Shown here one piece after another: positions 41,472 through 48,313 of a DNA stretch of 48,313 bases. Within the stretch, counting starts at the first letter, position 1, and each line of letters opens with the position of its first letter. This stretch comes from Streptomyces tauricus (GTDB taxonomy: Bacteria > Actinomycetota > Actinomycetes > Streptomycetales > Streptomycetaceae): positions 1 to 48,313 of the forward strand of contig NZ_BMVY01000048.1 in assembly GCF_014650955.1 (NCBI RefSeq), read 5' to 3'. Position numbers and translations under genes: made by a program. The notes under the pieces were generated by a model, which was not told the origin of the DNA, did not search any database, and saw only the letters and a program-made list of their open reading frames with translations.

Positions 41472-42002
41472 CTACCCCTCGTGGGCCGCCCGATGGGCCT
41501 TCGCCAGTTCGACGTAGAAGACCCCGTTGAGCGAAACCCCCTCCCGCTCCTCGGCGCTCAGCTCCCGCTTCACCTTGGCGGGAACACCGGCGACCAGTGA
41601 CCCGGGCGGCACCCGCAGACCCTGCGGCACCAACGCCTGCGCGGCGACGAGCGACCCCGCCCCGATCACCGCCCCGTTGAGGATCGTCGCCCCCATCCCC
41701 ACCAGACAGTCGTCCTCGACGACAGCCCCGTGCACCACGGCGTTGTGCCCGATGGACACCCGCTCCCCGATGCTGATCGGAAACCCCGGGTCGACATGGA
41801 GCGTGCAGTTGTCCTGGACGTTGCTGTCGGCGCCGATCACGATCGGACCGCAGTCCGCACGCAGCACCGCGCCGTACCAGACGCTCGCGCCCGGCCGCAG
41901 GGTGACGTCCCCGATGACCACGGACGTGGGCGCCACGAACGCCTCCGGGTCCACCCGCGGATCCTTGCCGCCGATCCCCATGACCAGCGCCTCGTGCGTC
42001 AT
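41472..42002 (-). CDS. gamma-carbonic anhydrase family protein
   Basis: A 176-residue left-handed beta-helix (hexapeptide-repeat) protein. The zinc ligands of gamma-carbonic anhydrases are present: H69 ('CTLHVDPG'), H86 and H91 ('SIGHNAVVHG'), spaced as in the family. The acidic catalytic loop of Methanosarcina Cam is missing, as in most bacterial YrdA/CaiE-like members, so hydration of CO2 is possible but unproven. The ATG at 42002 lies directly after a GTG at 42005 (M-M in the long form); GAGGAG is upstream. Direct repeats ACGGTAGGCG x2 (42032-42051) lie in the upstream gap. Confidence 0.88.
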   Translation of the reverse strand: MTHEALVMGIGGKDPRVDPEAFVAPTSVVIGDVTLRPGASVWYGAVLRADCGPIVIGADSNVQDNCTLHVDPGFPISIGERVSIGHNAVVHGAVVEDDCLVGMGATILNGAVIGAGSLVAAQALVPQGLRVPPGSLVAGVPAKVKRELSAEEREGVSLNGVFYVELAKAHRAAHEG

Positions 42003-42168
42003 CACTGTCTCCTCGTCGTCGGTACACCGGCACGGTAGGCGACGGTAGGCGATGGACCACCGGCCGGGCCCTGCGGGTCAGTGTCACCCGCCCCGGGCGA
42101 GGCGCGGCGGCCCGGCGGGGGAGAGGGTGACGTGCCGACAGGTTTCCGCGGGCCAGGAGGGCACGGTC

Positions 42169-44367
42169 ATGGTCTTCACTGGGCTCGCCCGGACGTTGAC
42201 GGGCCGCATCGGGGGCCCCGTCGGCCGGCAGCTCGTGAGCGTGAGCATCCTGGACATGGCGACCCGGCTCGCCGCACAGGCCTTCCTGGCCGCGCTGCCG
42301 CTGCTCTTCGCCATCGCGTCCTTCACCCCGCCCGCGGTCCGCCGGGAACTGGTGGTGACGCTGCGCGACCAGCTGGGCACCGACGGGCCGGTCCTGACCC
42401 AGGTCGACGCGGTCTACACCGGCGCCGCCGAGTCCCTGGAGACCTGGGGCGCGATCGGGGTGCTGGTGGCGCTCCTGTCCGCGACCGCCTTCAGCCGGGC
42501 GCTGCAGAGGCTGTGCGAACGCTCCTGGCACCTGCCGCGCTCCGGACTGCGGACCGTGGTGTGGCGCTGGGGCGTATGGCTCCTCGTCTGGGTCACCGTG
42601 CTGGTGTCCCAGGGCACCGTGCGCGACGGGTTCGGCGCGGGGGCCGCCCTGGGGTTCCCGCTGCAGGTCGTCTCCGCGGTCCTCATGTGGTGGTGGACGC
42701 AGCACCTGCTGCTCGCCGGGAGGGTGGCGTGGCTGCCGCTGCTGCCGGGCGCCCTGCTCACCGGCATCGGGGTCGTCCTGTACTCCGCCGTGTCCGGGCT
42801 CTGGCTGCCGCGTTCCCTGGAGCTGAGCGTCGAACGGTACGGGCCGCTCGGCTCAGTCTTCACCGTGCTGTCGTGGCTCATCTTCTTCTTCGCGATCGTC
42901 GCGGGCGGGATCGCCATCGGCTTCGTACTCGCCCACGACGACCTCCTCAGGCCCTGGCTCGGCCTGCCGGGGCCGGGCAGGGACGGAACCCGGCCGGGAT
43001 CCCCTGCCAGGGGTGAGGCGCCCCGGGGGACCACGAACGATCATCACGTCATGGAACCCACTACGCGGGGACAGCGGTGGTCGGCGCGCGGCGCGCTGGC
43101 GGCGGCCGCGGCGGCGGTACTGGTGCTGGGCGTGTTCGCGGGACTGCGGACCTTCGCCCTGCTGGCGGTGGGACTCGCCGGTCTGGCGGTCACGGCGGCG
43201 GCACTCTGGTGGGTGCTCACCCGGCGGAGCGTGTGGCGTCTGCTCGCCGCCGCGCTGGCCGTCGCCGCACCCGTGTGGATCGTCGTCGCGTACACCCGGG
43301 CACACCTGGCCTGGGTCGTCGCCGTGGCCGGCGCGCTGTTCATGGTCGCGGTCGGCGCGGGCCGCAGAGCCCTCGCCGGACCCGACGGGCAGGGCCGGAC
43401 GCCGGAACATCCCGCCCCGCGGGTACGGCACCCCGTGCTGATCATGAATCCGCGCTCGGGCGGCGGCAAGGTGGAGCGGTTCGGGCTGCGGGAGAAGGCC
43501 GAGGCACTGGGCGCGCAGGTCCTCCTCCTGGAAGGACCGGGCGAGACCGACGTGGCCGAACTGGCGCGCAAGGCCGCGACCGAGGGCGCCGATCTGCTCG
43601 GCGTCGCGGGCGGGGACGGCACCCAGGCACTGGTGGCCGACGTCGCCGCCTCGCTCGACCTCCCCTTCCTGGTGGTGCCGGCCGGCACCCGCAACCACTT
43701 CGCCCTCGACCTCGGGCTGGACCGCGAGGATCCGGCGAAGGCGCTCGACGCCCTGACCGACGGGGTGCTGCTCCGCGTCGACCTGGGCCGCGCGGCCGAC
43801 CACCCCTTCGTCAACAACGTGTCCTTCGGGGCGTACGCCGAGGTGGTGCAGAGCCCGGCCTACCGCGACGGCAAGACCCGTACGACCCTGGAACTCCTTC
43901 CCGACCTGCTCGTGGGCCATCGCGGTGCGCGTCTCGCCGCCCGGGCGGGCGAGGTGGACTTCGAGGCACCGCAGGCGCTGCTGGTGAGCAACAACCCCTA
44001 CGGCACGGGCGACATCGCCGGTCTCGGCCGCCGGGCCCGCCTGGACGGCGGCGAGTTGGGGGTCGTCGGGGTCGACGTGGCCAGCGCGGCCCAGGCCGCC
44101 GGACTCCTGCGCGGACGCCGTGCCACCGGTCTGACCCGGGTCACGGCGCGGGAGGTGGTCGTCGACGCCGACCAGGAGCGGATCCCGGTCGGCGTCGACG
44201 GCGAGGCGCTGAACCTCAGTGTTCCCGTGCGCTGCGAGGCGCTGCCGGGTGCGCTGCGCGTGCTGGTGCCGCGCGAACGTCCGGGTATGCGCCGGCCGCT
44301 GCCGCGGCTCGACTGGCTCCGGGTCGCCCGGCTGGCCCTGCCGACGGCCCGCCACCGCACACGGTGA
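42169..44367 (+). CDS. YihY/BrkB membrane domain fused to diacylglycerol kinase
   Basis: A 732-residue fusion. Residues 1-265 form a YihY/BrkB-type domain with about six membrane helices ('DMATRLAAQAFLAALPLLFA', 'VVLYSAVSGLWLPRSLEL', 'VLSWLIFFFAIVAGGIAIG'). A linker and about four more helices (310-400) follow. The C-terminal diacylglycerol-kinase catalytic domain (about 425-700) has 'ILIMNPRSGGGK'-like 'LIMNPRSGGGKVE', nucleotide motif 'GVAGGDGTQALVA' (GGDGT near 481-485) and 'VVPAGTRNHFALDLGLD'. The kinase domain would phosphorylate diacylglycerol or a related lipid. GGAGG lies 8 nt before ATG 42169. There is no stop between the halves; an internal ATG at 43051 lacks a ribosome site. Confidence 0.82.
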   Translation: MVFTGLARTLTGRIGGPVGRQLVSVSILDMATRLAAQAFLAALPLLFAIASFTPPAVRRELVVTLRDQLGTDGPVLTQVDAVYTGAAESLETWGAIGVLVALLSATAFSRALQRLCERSWHLPRSGLRTVVWRWGVWLLVWVTVLVSQGTVRDGFGAGAALGFPLQVVSAVLMWWWTQHLLLAGRVAWLPLLPGALLTGIGVVLYSAVSGLWLPRSLELSVERYGPLGSVFTVLSWLIFFFAIVAGGIAIGFVLAHDDLLRPWLGLPGPGRDGTRPGSPARGEAPRGTTNDHHVMEPTTRGQRWSARGALAAAAAAVLVLGVFAGLRTFALLAVGLAGLAVTAAALWWVLTRRSVWRLLAAALAVAAPVWIVVAYTRAHLAWVVAVAGALFMVAVGAGRRALAGPDGQGRTPEHPAPRVRHPVLIMNPRSGGGKVERFGLREKAEALGAQVLLLEGPGETDVAELARKAATEGADLLGVAGGDGTQALVADVAASLDLPFLVVPAGTRNHFALDLGLDREDPAKALDALTDGVLLRVDLGRAADHPFVNNVSFGAYAEVVQSPAYRDGKTRTTLELLPDLLVGHRGARLAARAGEVDFEAPQALLVSNNPYGTGDIAGLGRRARLDGGELGVVGVDVASAAQAAGLLRGRRATGLTRVTAREVVVDADQERIPVGVDGEALNLSVPVRCEALPGALRVLVPRERPGMRRPLPRLDWLRVARLALPTARHRTR

Positions 44368-44393
44368 GCGGACCCCGGGCACACGAACCGGGA

Positions 44394-44855
44394 CTACCGC
44401 GGCGCCCCGTACACCTTGTGGGCCTGTGCGTGGCCGTAGGAGGCCAGGGACCAGATCACCAGCACGTCGAACGCGATGATCAGGATCGACCAGATCGGGT
44501 AGTACGGCGTGAAGAAGAAGTTCTCCAGCGCGCTCAGCGCGGCGACCGTGATCCCGACGACACGCGCCCACGTCTTGCCCTTGAACACAGTGAAGGCGGC
44601 GGCCACGATGACGATCCCGGAGATCAGGTGGACCCAGCCCCACACATTGATGTCGAGGTCGTACGGGTAGGTGTTCGACCGGGTGTAGAAGTTGTCCTCC
44701 ATCAACGCGCCCATGCCGACGAACACCTGGTATGCGCCCACGATGGCCATCATGCAGACGGCGAAGACGACCCCGCCGACCATCAGCGGTTTGACCCGGG
44801 GTTCCTGCGGGGGCGCGCCCTGCCGGGTCCGCCCTGTCGAAGTCTGCTCGGCCAT
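44394..44855 (-). CDS. DUF7144-type membrane protein
   Basis: A 153-residue protein with four membrane helices: 'VGGVVFAVCMMAIVGAYQVF', 'VWGWVHLISGIVIVAAAFTV', 'WARVVGITVAALSALENFFF' and 'IWSILIIAFDVLVIWSLASY'. It resembles the DUF7144 family common in Streptomyces, of unknown role. ATG 44855 has AAGGAGG 8 nt upstream, so the longer frame starting near 44915 is unlikely. It converges on the kinase fusion gene with a 26-bp gap. Confidence 0.83.
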   Translation of the reverse strand: MAEQTSTGRTRQGAPPQEPRVKPLMVGGVVFAVCMMAIVGAYQVFVGMGALMEDNFYTRSNTYPYDLDINVWGWVHLISGIVIVAAAFTVFKGKTWARVVGITVAALSALENFFFTPYYPIWSILIIAFDVLVIWSLASYGHAQAHKVYGAPR

Positions 44856-45049
44856 GTCGGGTACCTCCTTCTCGGGAGGAGGAGCATCCCGCTGCTTCAG
44901 GGGAGGGAGCTTCACCCGCTGTGGATGAGTGTCGTAGCCGTGCGCGGACCGGACCGGCCGTCGCCGTCACCCCCGCTGTGTGATGCGCCCTCCGCACGGC
45001 CGGTGAGAATGGTGACGTGACCCGGCCCCGGCAGCGGAGGTGACGCGCC

Positions 45050-45346
45050 ATGGGAACGGCGGAGGAACGCCCTGGACCCGAGCGGGACGAGGCGCGGCCT
45101 GTGGGCGGCGACTTCGAGATCCGCATCAAGGGCCGGGTCTCGCAGGCATTCCGGTCCGCCTTCGCCGAGTTGACGGTCACGGTCAGTCCGCCGGAGACCG
45201 TCCTGCACGGCGCCAGGCTCGACCAGGCGGCGTTGTACGGGATCCTGGACCGCATCCAGGCCCTCGGACTGGAACTGGTGGAAGTGCGCCGATTGCCCGA
45301 GGGGCGCGGCCCCGGTACGGACCCGGCGTTCCCCAACCCGCCGTAG
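45050..45346 (+). CDS. small conserved-type protein (98 aa), function unknown
   Basis: A 98-residue protein with an acidic/proline N-terminus and a C-terminal alpha/beta stretch 'GDFEIRIKGRVSQAF', 'LTVTVSPPETVLHG' and 'DQAALYGILDRIQALGLELVEVRR'. The DQAALYGILDR/LGLELVEVRR pattern is one I associate with short proteins often found beside LuxR genes in Streptomyces, but the family has no known function. GGAGG lies 8-9 nt before the ATG. It is 111 bp upstream of a LuxR gene in the same direction. Confidence 0.75.
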   Translation: MGTAEERPGPERDEARPVGGDFEIRIKGRVSQAFRSAFAELTVTVSPPETVLHGARLDQAALYGILDRIQALGLELVEVRRLPEGRGPGTDPAFPNPP

Positions 45347-45457
45347 ACGGCGTCCGACATCGGGGTGAAATGGCCCTAAGTCCTCTATCCGTTCCAAGAT
45401 TCAGCTCGCACGGTTGCTGTGTACCGCCCTCCGCTCTCTGTCGAGGAGGTGAGTCAC

Positions 45458-45940
45458 ATGCCTACCGTGCTGAACGCCGAACGGACAGGAAGGCAAGCGC
45501 ACTCCGACGGGCCGGAATTCGAGCGGGTGTCCGTGTTGCAGGGGCAGTTGCGGGCTCTGGACCGGGCCGCCGAGGACGCGGACACCGTGGTGGCGGCCTG
45601 TCTGGTGTGGGTCGCCGACGCGCTCATGGACATCGCCGCCGAGTCGGACGACCCGGGTAGTACGCACATGCTGCTGGACGAGGCGTCGGCCGCGTTGGCC
45701 GCCGTGCCTCCCGGCGACGCCGGCCGCCGGGACCTCGCGGCGCCGGCCGCCCTGCTGACGGAACGCGAGCACGCGGTGCTCGTCAGGCTCCAGGAGGACG
45801 TGCCCCTGCGGCAGATCGGCTCGGAACTCTACATCTCGCACAACACGGTGAAGAGTCATGTGCGGGCCGTCTACCGCAAGCTCAGGGTGTCGTCGCGTAC
45901 GGGCGCCGTCGCCCGCGCGAGGCACCTGGGTCTTCTCTGA
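45458..45940 (+). CDS. LuxR-type (GerE) transcriptional regulator, 160 aa
   Basis: The C-terminal LuxR helix-turn-helix is clear ('LTEREHAVLVRLQEDVPLRQ', 'IGSELYISHNTVKSHVRAVY', 'RKLRVSSRTGAVARARHLGLL'). The N-terminal 90 residues are helical, without an ATPase or receiver domain ('LQGQLRALDRAAEDADTVVA'). ATG 45458 has GGAGG 8 nt upstream; the open frame extends to 45419 without support. Its DNA-binding region closely resembles that of the large MalT-like regulator encoded convergently next door (VNTVKTHLKSVYRKLAV...RARELELL), suggesting common descent. Confidence 0.88.
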   Translation: MPTVLNAERTGRQAHSDGPEFERVSVLQGQLRALDRAAEDADTVVAACLVWVADALMDIAAESDDPGSTHMLLDEASAALAAVPPGDAGRRDLAAPAALLTEREHAVLVRLQEDVPLRQIGSELYISHNTVKSHVRAVYRKLRVSSRTGAVARARHLGLL

Positions 45941-45998
45941 AGCGGGCTCTCCGAAGCGGATTCCCCGGAGCTGAGGCGACCCCTCGAAGGCTCAGAGC

Positions 45999-46056
45999 CC
46001 TCCGCGGCCCTCCGCGGCCCTCCGCGGCCGTGCGTGGCTGTGCGCGGCCGTGCGCG
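45999..46056. repeat. six 10-bp tandem units between convergent LuxR genes
   Basis: Three CCTCCGCGGC units (45999-46028) are followed by CGTGCGTGGC, TGTGCGCGGC and CGTGCGCG variants, ending exactly at the stop codon of the MalT-like gene. Confidence 0.8.
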
Positions 46057-48313
46057 TCACAGGAGTTCGAGTTCACGGGCCCGCCGTACCGCGGCCGACC
46101 GCCGGGTCACGGCGAGCTTGCGGTAGACGCTCTTGAGGTGCGTCTTCACCGTGTTGACCGACACGTACAACTCGTCAGCGATCTCCTCCGTCGTCATCAT
46201 CTGCGCCAGATGACGCAGCACATCGCGTTCGCGCGCGCTGAGCGACTCAACCGGGGCCCGGTCGTCCCGCGGCCCGGGCTCCGGAGCGCCGCGCGGGCCG
46301 GGCACCGCCCGTGCCGGGAGCCGGCGGGCGCGTGCCTCGCCGAGCGACGCGGCGCACGCGTGCCGCACCGACTGCCGCAGCCCCTCGGCCAGCCAGCCGT
46401 CCGCCGCGATGTCGGGGATCGTGTCCAGGGCCTCGGGACGCGCGGTGCCGCTCTCCACCACGACCACGAGTTTGGCGACCAGGGAGCCGACACCCGTGAC
46501 GAAGGGGTCGGGCACCTGGCGCAGGGCGGCTCGGGACCGGGAGAGTTCGCTCCGTGCCCGCGGCACGTCGAAGCGTGCCAGACCGATCCAGGCGCGTACG
46601 ACGTGCAGCGCGGCCAGGGAGGGGTCCGGCTGCGAGGTGGCCTGGAGCGCGGGGTGCCGGGCGTGCCCGGCGAACTGGTCCGCGGCCCGGAACCGTCCGC
46701 GCAGCACCTCCAGCAGCGCCAGTTCGGAGAGGCAGTCCCGCCGTAGGACGCCGTTCTCGGCGGCGCACGCGGCCTTGAGGGCCGCGGTGAGGGACGCCTC
46801 GGCCGCCTTGAGGTCGCCGTCCCGCAGCTCGGCGCGGCCACGGACCGACAGGGTCAGCGCGACCAGTTCGGGCCGGTCCTCCAGCAGGCCGCGCGGCAGC
46901 CGCGTGAACAGCCGCTCGGCGTCCGCCGCGGCTGCCCTGGCCGCCGAGAGGTGCCGGGGCCGGTCCCTCGTCATACGGATCACGGAGTGCGCCAGCCGGC
47001 ACCGGGCGATCCGGTCGGTGCCGCCCCCGGGCAGCTCCTCGATCAGCCGGTCGGCGAGGGCCAGGGCCTGTGTGCAGGCCGGTCCGTCGCCCCGGGCGAT
47101 CGCGGCCGCCGAGGTGACGAGCGCGGACTCCGGTTCGAGGGCCGGTCCGGAGGCCGCCGTGGGGCCGGCGGGCGGTGTCCGTGTCAGCAGTTCGCCGGGC
47201 AGCCGGGTGCTCGTCAGGGCGAGAACCTGTCCGATCGCCAGCTGATGCACGACGAGACGGTCGGCGTAGCAGCGGTCGTCGGCGGCCAGGGCGTGGCGTA
47301 CGGCCTCGGCGAGGAGCCCGTGCTCGCCCAGCCACTCGGCCGCCCGCCCGTGCAGATCGGGCACGAGGTCCGGGGCCTCGTGGCGCAGCCGCACCCGCAG
47401 CACGTCGCCGAACATCCGGTGGCAGCGGTACCACCCGTGACCGATGTGCTGGAGGAAGGAGCTCTGCGCGACGAGCGCCGCGAAGTGCCGGCCGGCCTCC
47501 TGCCCCGCGACCTGGGTGGCCAGCTCGGCGTTGAGAGGGTCCAGCACGCTGGTCGTCAGCAGGAGCCTTCTCATCGCCGGGGGCTGGCCGTCCAGGACCT
47601 CCTCGACGAGGTAGCTGACGATCGCCTCGTCCTCGCCCGCGAACCGGGCCACGAACCGTTCCGGATGGGGGTGCCCCTGCATGGACATGGCGGCCAGCCG
47701 CAGGCCCGCCGCCCAGCCGTCCGCCCGCTCGCGCAGGGTCTTCACGACGGCCCGGGGCACCTCGACACCGTGCTGTGCCAGCAGCGCCGCGGTCTCGCGG
47801 TCGTCGAAGGCGAGGTCCCCGGTACGCAGTTCGGTGAGGTCGCCTGCCAGCCGGTACCGGTGGAGGTGCAGCGGTGGGTCCCTGCGCGAGACCACGACCA
47901 GCCGTAGCGCGGGGGTCGCGTGCCGGAGCAGGCGGACCATGCCCTCGGCGACCGGGGAGCCGCTCTCCGGCTGGAAGTCGTCCAGCACGAGGACGACGGG
48001 CTCGTCGCGCGCGGCGAGCCCGGCCGCGAGGGCGGCCACGAGCAGCGCCTGTCCGGCCGCCACCGCCACGGCCGGAAAGCCGAGCGGTTCGATCCCGTCG
48101 GCGGTCGCGCCGGTCGGCGGCGGGCCGTCGAGCGGGACACCGGTGAGGCCGGTGCGCCGGGCCGAGCCACCGCCCGGAACCGCCGCCTCGGACGCCAGAC
48201 CGCCCGCGCCGGTCCGGTCGCACGACTCGTCCCCGGGCGCGCTCCCCACGGACGGCACGCCACGGCCGGCGCCGCCGTGGAGCCCCACGCCGTGCGCTGT
48301 GCCGCGCGGGCCG
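46057..48313 (-). CDS. MalT/LAL-type LuxR regulator, C-terminal ~750 residues (runs off right edge)
   Basis: The frame is open to the window edge and no start is needed, so the N-terminus lies outside. Visible parts are the Walker-B-like 'EPVVLVLDDFQPE', 'LRLVVVSRRDPPL', 'RADGWAAGLRLAAMSMQG', the winged segment 'YRCHRMFGDVLRVRL', a long TPR-like helical region, and the LuxR helix-turn-helix 'LSARERDVLRHLAQ...TVKTHLKSVYRKLAV'. The Walker A loop is not in the window, consistent with truncation. MalT-type (STAND) regulators bind ATP and an inducer before activating promoters. The inducer is unknown. It converges on the small LuxR gene. Confidence 0.88.
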   Translation of the reverse strand, partial: GPRGTAHGVGLHGGAGRGVPSVGSAPGDESCDRTGAGGLASEAAVPGGGSARRTGLTGVPLDGPPPTGATADGIEPLGFPAVAVAAGQALLVAALAAGLAARDEPVVLVLDDFQPESGSPVAEGMVRLLRHATPALRLVVVSRRDPPLHLHRYRLAGDLTELRTGDLAFDDRETAALLAQHGVEVPRAVVKTLRERADGWAAGLRLAAMSMQGHPHPERFVARFAGEDEAIVSYLVEEVLDGQPPAMRRLLLTTSVLDPLNAELATQVAGQEAGRHFAALVAQSSFLQHIGHGWYRCHRMFGDVLRVRLRHEAPDLVPDLHGRAAEWLGEHGLLAEAVRHALAADDRCYADRLVVHQLAIGQVLALTSTRLPGELLTRTPPAGPTAASGPALEPESALVTSAAAIARGDGPACTQALALADRLIEELPGGGTDRIARCRLAHSVIRMTRDRPRHLSAARAAAADAERLFTRLPRGLLEDRPELVALTLSVRGRAELRDGDLKAAEASLTAALKAACAAENGVLRRDCLSELALLEVLRGRFRAADQFAGHARHPALQATSQPDPSLAALHVVRAWIGLARFDVPRARSELSRSRAALRQVPDPFVTGVGSLVAKLVVVVESGTARPEALDTIPDIAADGWLAEGLRQSVRHACAASLGEARARRLPARAVPGPRGAPEPGPRDDRAPVESLSARERDVLRHLAQMMTTEEIADELYVSVNTVKTHLKSVYRKLAVTRRSAAVRRARELELL

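Noticed and set aside
43051..44367. Diacylglycerol kinase as a separate gene starting at ATG 43051
   Set aside because: No ribosome site or -10 box at suitable distance was seen and the frame is continuous with the BrkB domain; kept as an alternative in the fusion finding.
44856..44915. Earlier start of the DUF7144 protein
   Set aside because: AAGGAGG 8 nt before ATG 44855 falls inside this extension and marks the real start.

Overview
The window is chromosomal DNA of a Streptomyces-type actinomycete. GC content is very high, third codon positions are almost always G or C, and GTG and TTG starts are common. Many genes look leaderless, the protein families are typical of Streptomyces, and there is a divergent third EF-Tu (tuf3). 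From memory, the order lnt ... uppP ... thiolase ... tuf3 ... spermidine-synthase-like resembles the S. coelicolor region around tuf3; this is unchecked.

Layout. 1-3.7 kb: a partial lipoprotein, a DinB protein, a Gfo/Idh oxidoreductase and apolipoprotein N-acyltransferase, the last two with overlapping 3' ends. 3.9-6.6 kb: a TetR-controlled SnoaL/NmrA module with two visible operators. 6.9-9.5 kb: a small protein, an HxlR/carboxymuconolactone-decarboxylase divergent pair with a 17-bp-arm palindrome, a tRNA-Cys whose halves lie in permuted order (3' half first), and uppP. 9.6-12.8 kb: a three-gene overlapping operon (Gfo/Idh, DUF6807, cupin) behind a promoter with a LacI-type operator. 13-22.1 kb: HxlR, thiolase, VTT membrane protein, AlkD-like, tuf3, spermidine-synthase-like, MFS, a proline/glutamine-rich anchored protein and a hotdog protein.

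22.3-35.2 kb is a myo-inositol uptake and catabolism locus: a PhyH dioxygenase, then an inositol-type ABC operon with an inositol-dehydrogenase-like gene (leftward). Divergent from it run iolC, a Cgl0159-family aldolase-like gene, iolB, iolD, mmsA/iolA and a GntR regulator (rightward). The two arms share a promoter region in which both -35 boxes are embedded in the same 14-bp motif in mirror orientation. The sequential chemistry (dehydrogenase, hydrolase IolD, isomerase IolB, kinase IolC, aldolase, semialdehyde dehydrogenase) is present except for the dehydratase IolE, which I do not find here.

35.3-48.3 kb: a PAS-GAF-SpoIIE-RsbW type phosphatase with a substituted metal ligand, a Tat-exported GH3 glycosidase, DedA, a gamma-carbonic anhydrase, a YihY/BrkB-diacylglycerol kinase fusion, a DUF7144 protein, a small conserved protein, a LuxR regulator and the C-terminal part of a MalT/LAL-type regulator running off the right edge.

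The most striking observation is at 8346-8421. The sequence encodes every part of a canonical tRNA-Cys(GCA) cloverleaf, but nucleotides 27-73 come first and nucleotides 1-26 follow after a 3-nt spacer. Three convergent gene junctions (14.8, 23.6 and 41.3 kb) carry the same GTTCCCCGCGCCCCT repeat family, and several genes have a -10 box 6-7 nt from the start codon with no Shine-Dalgarno sequence.
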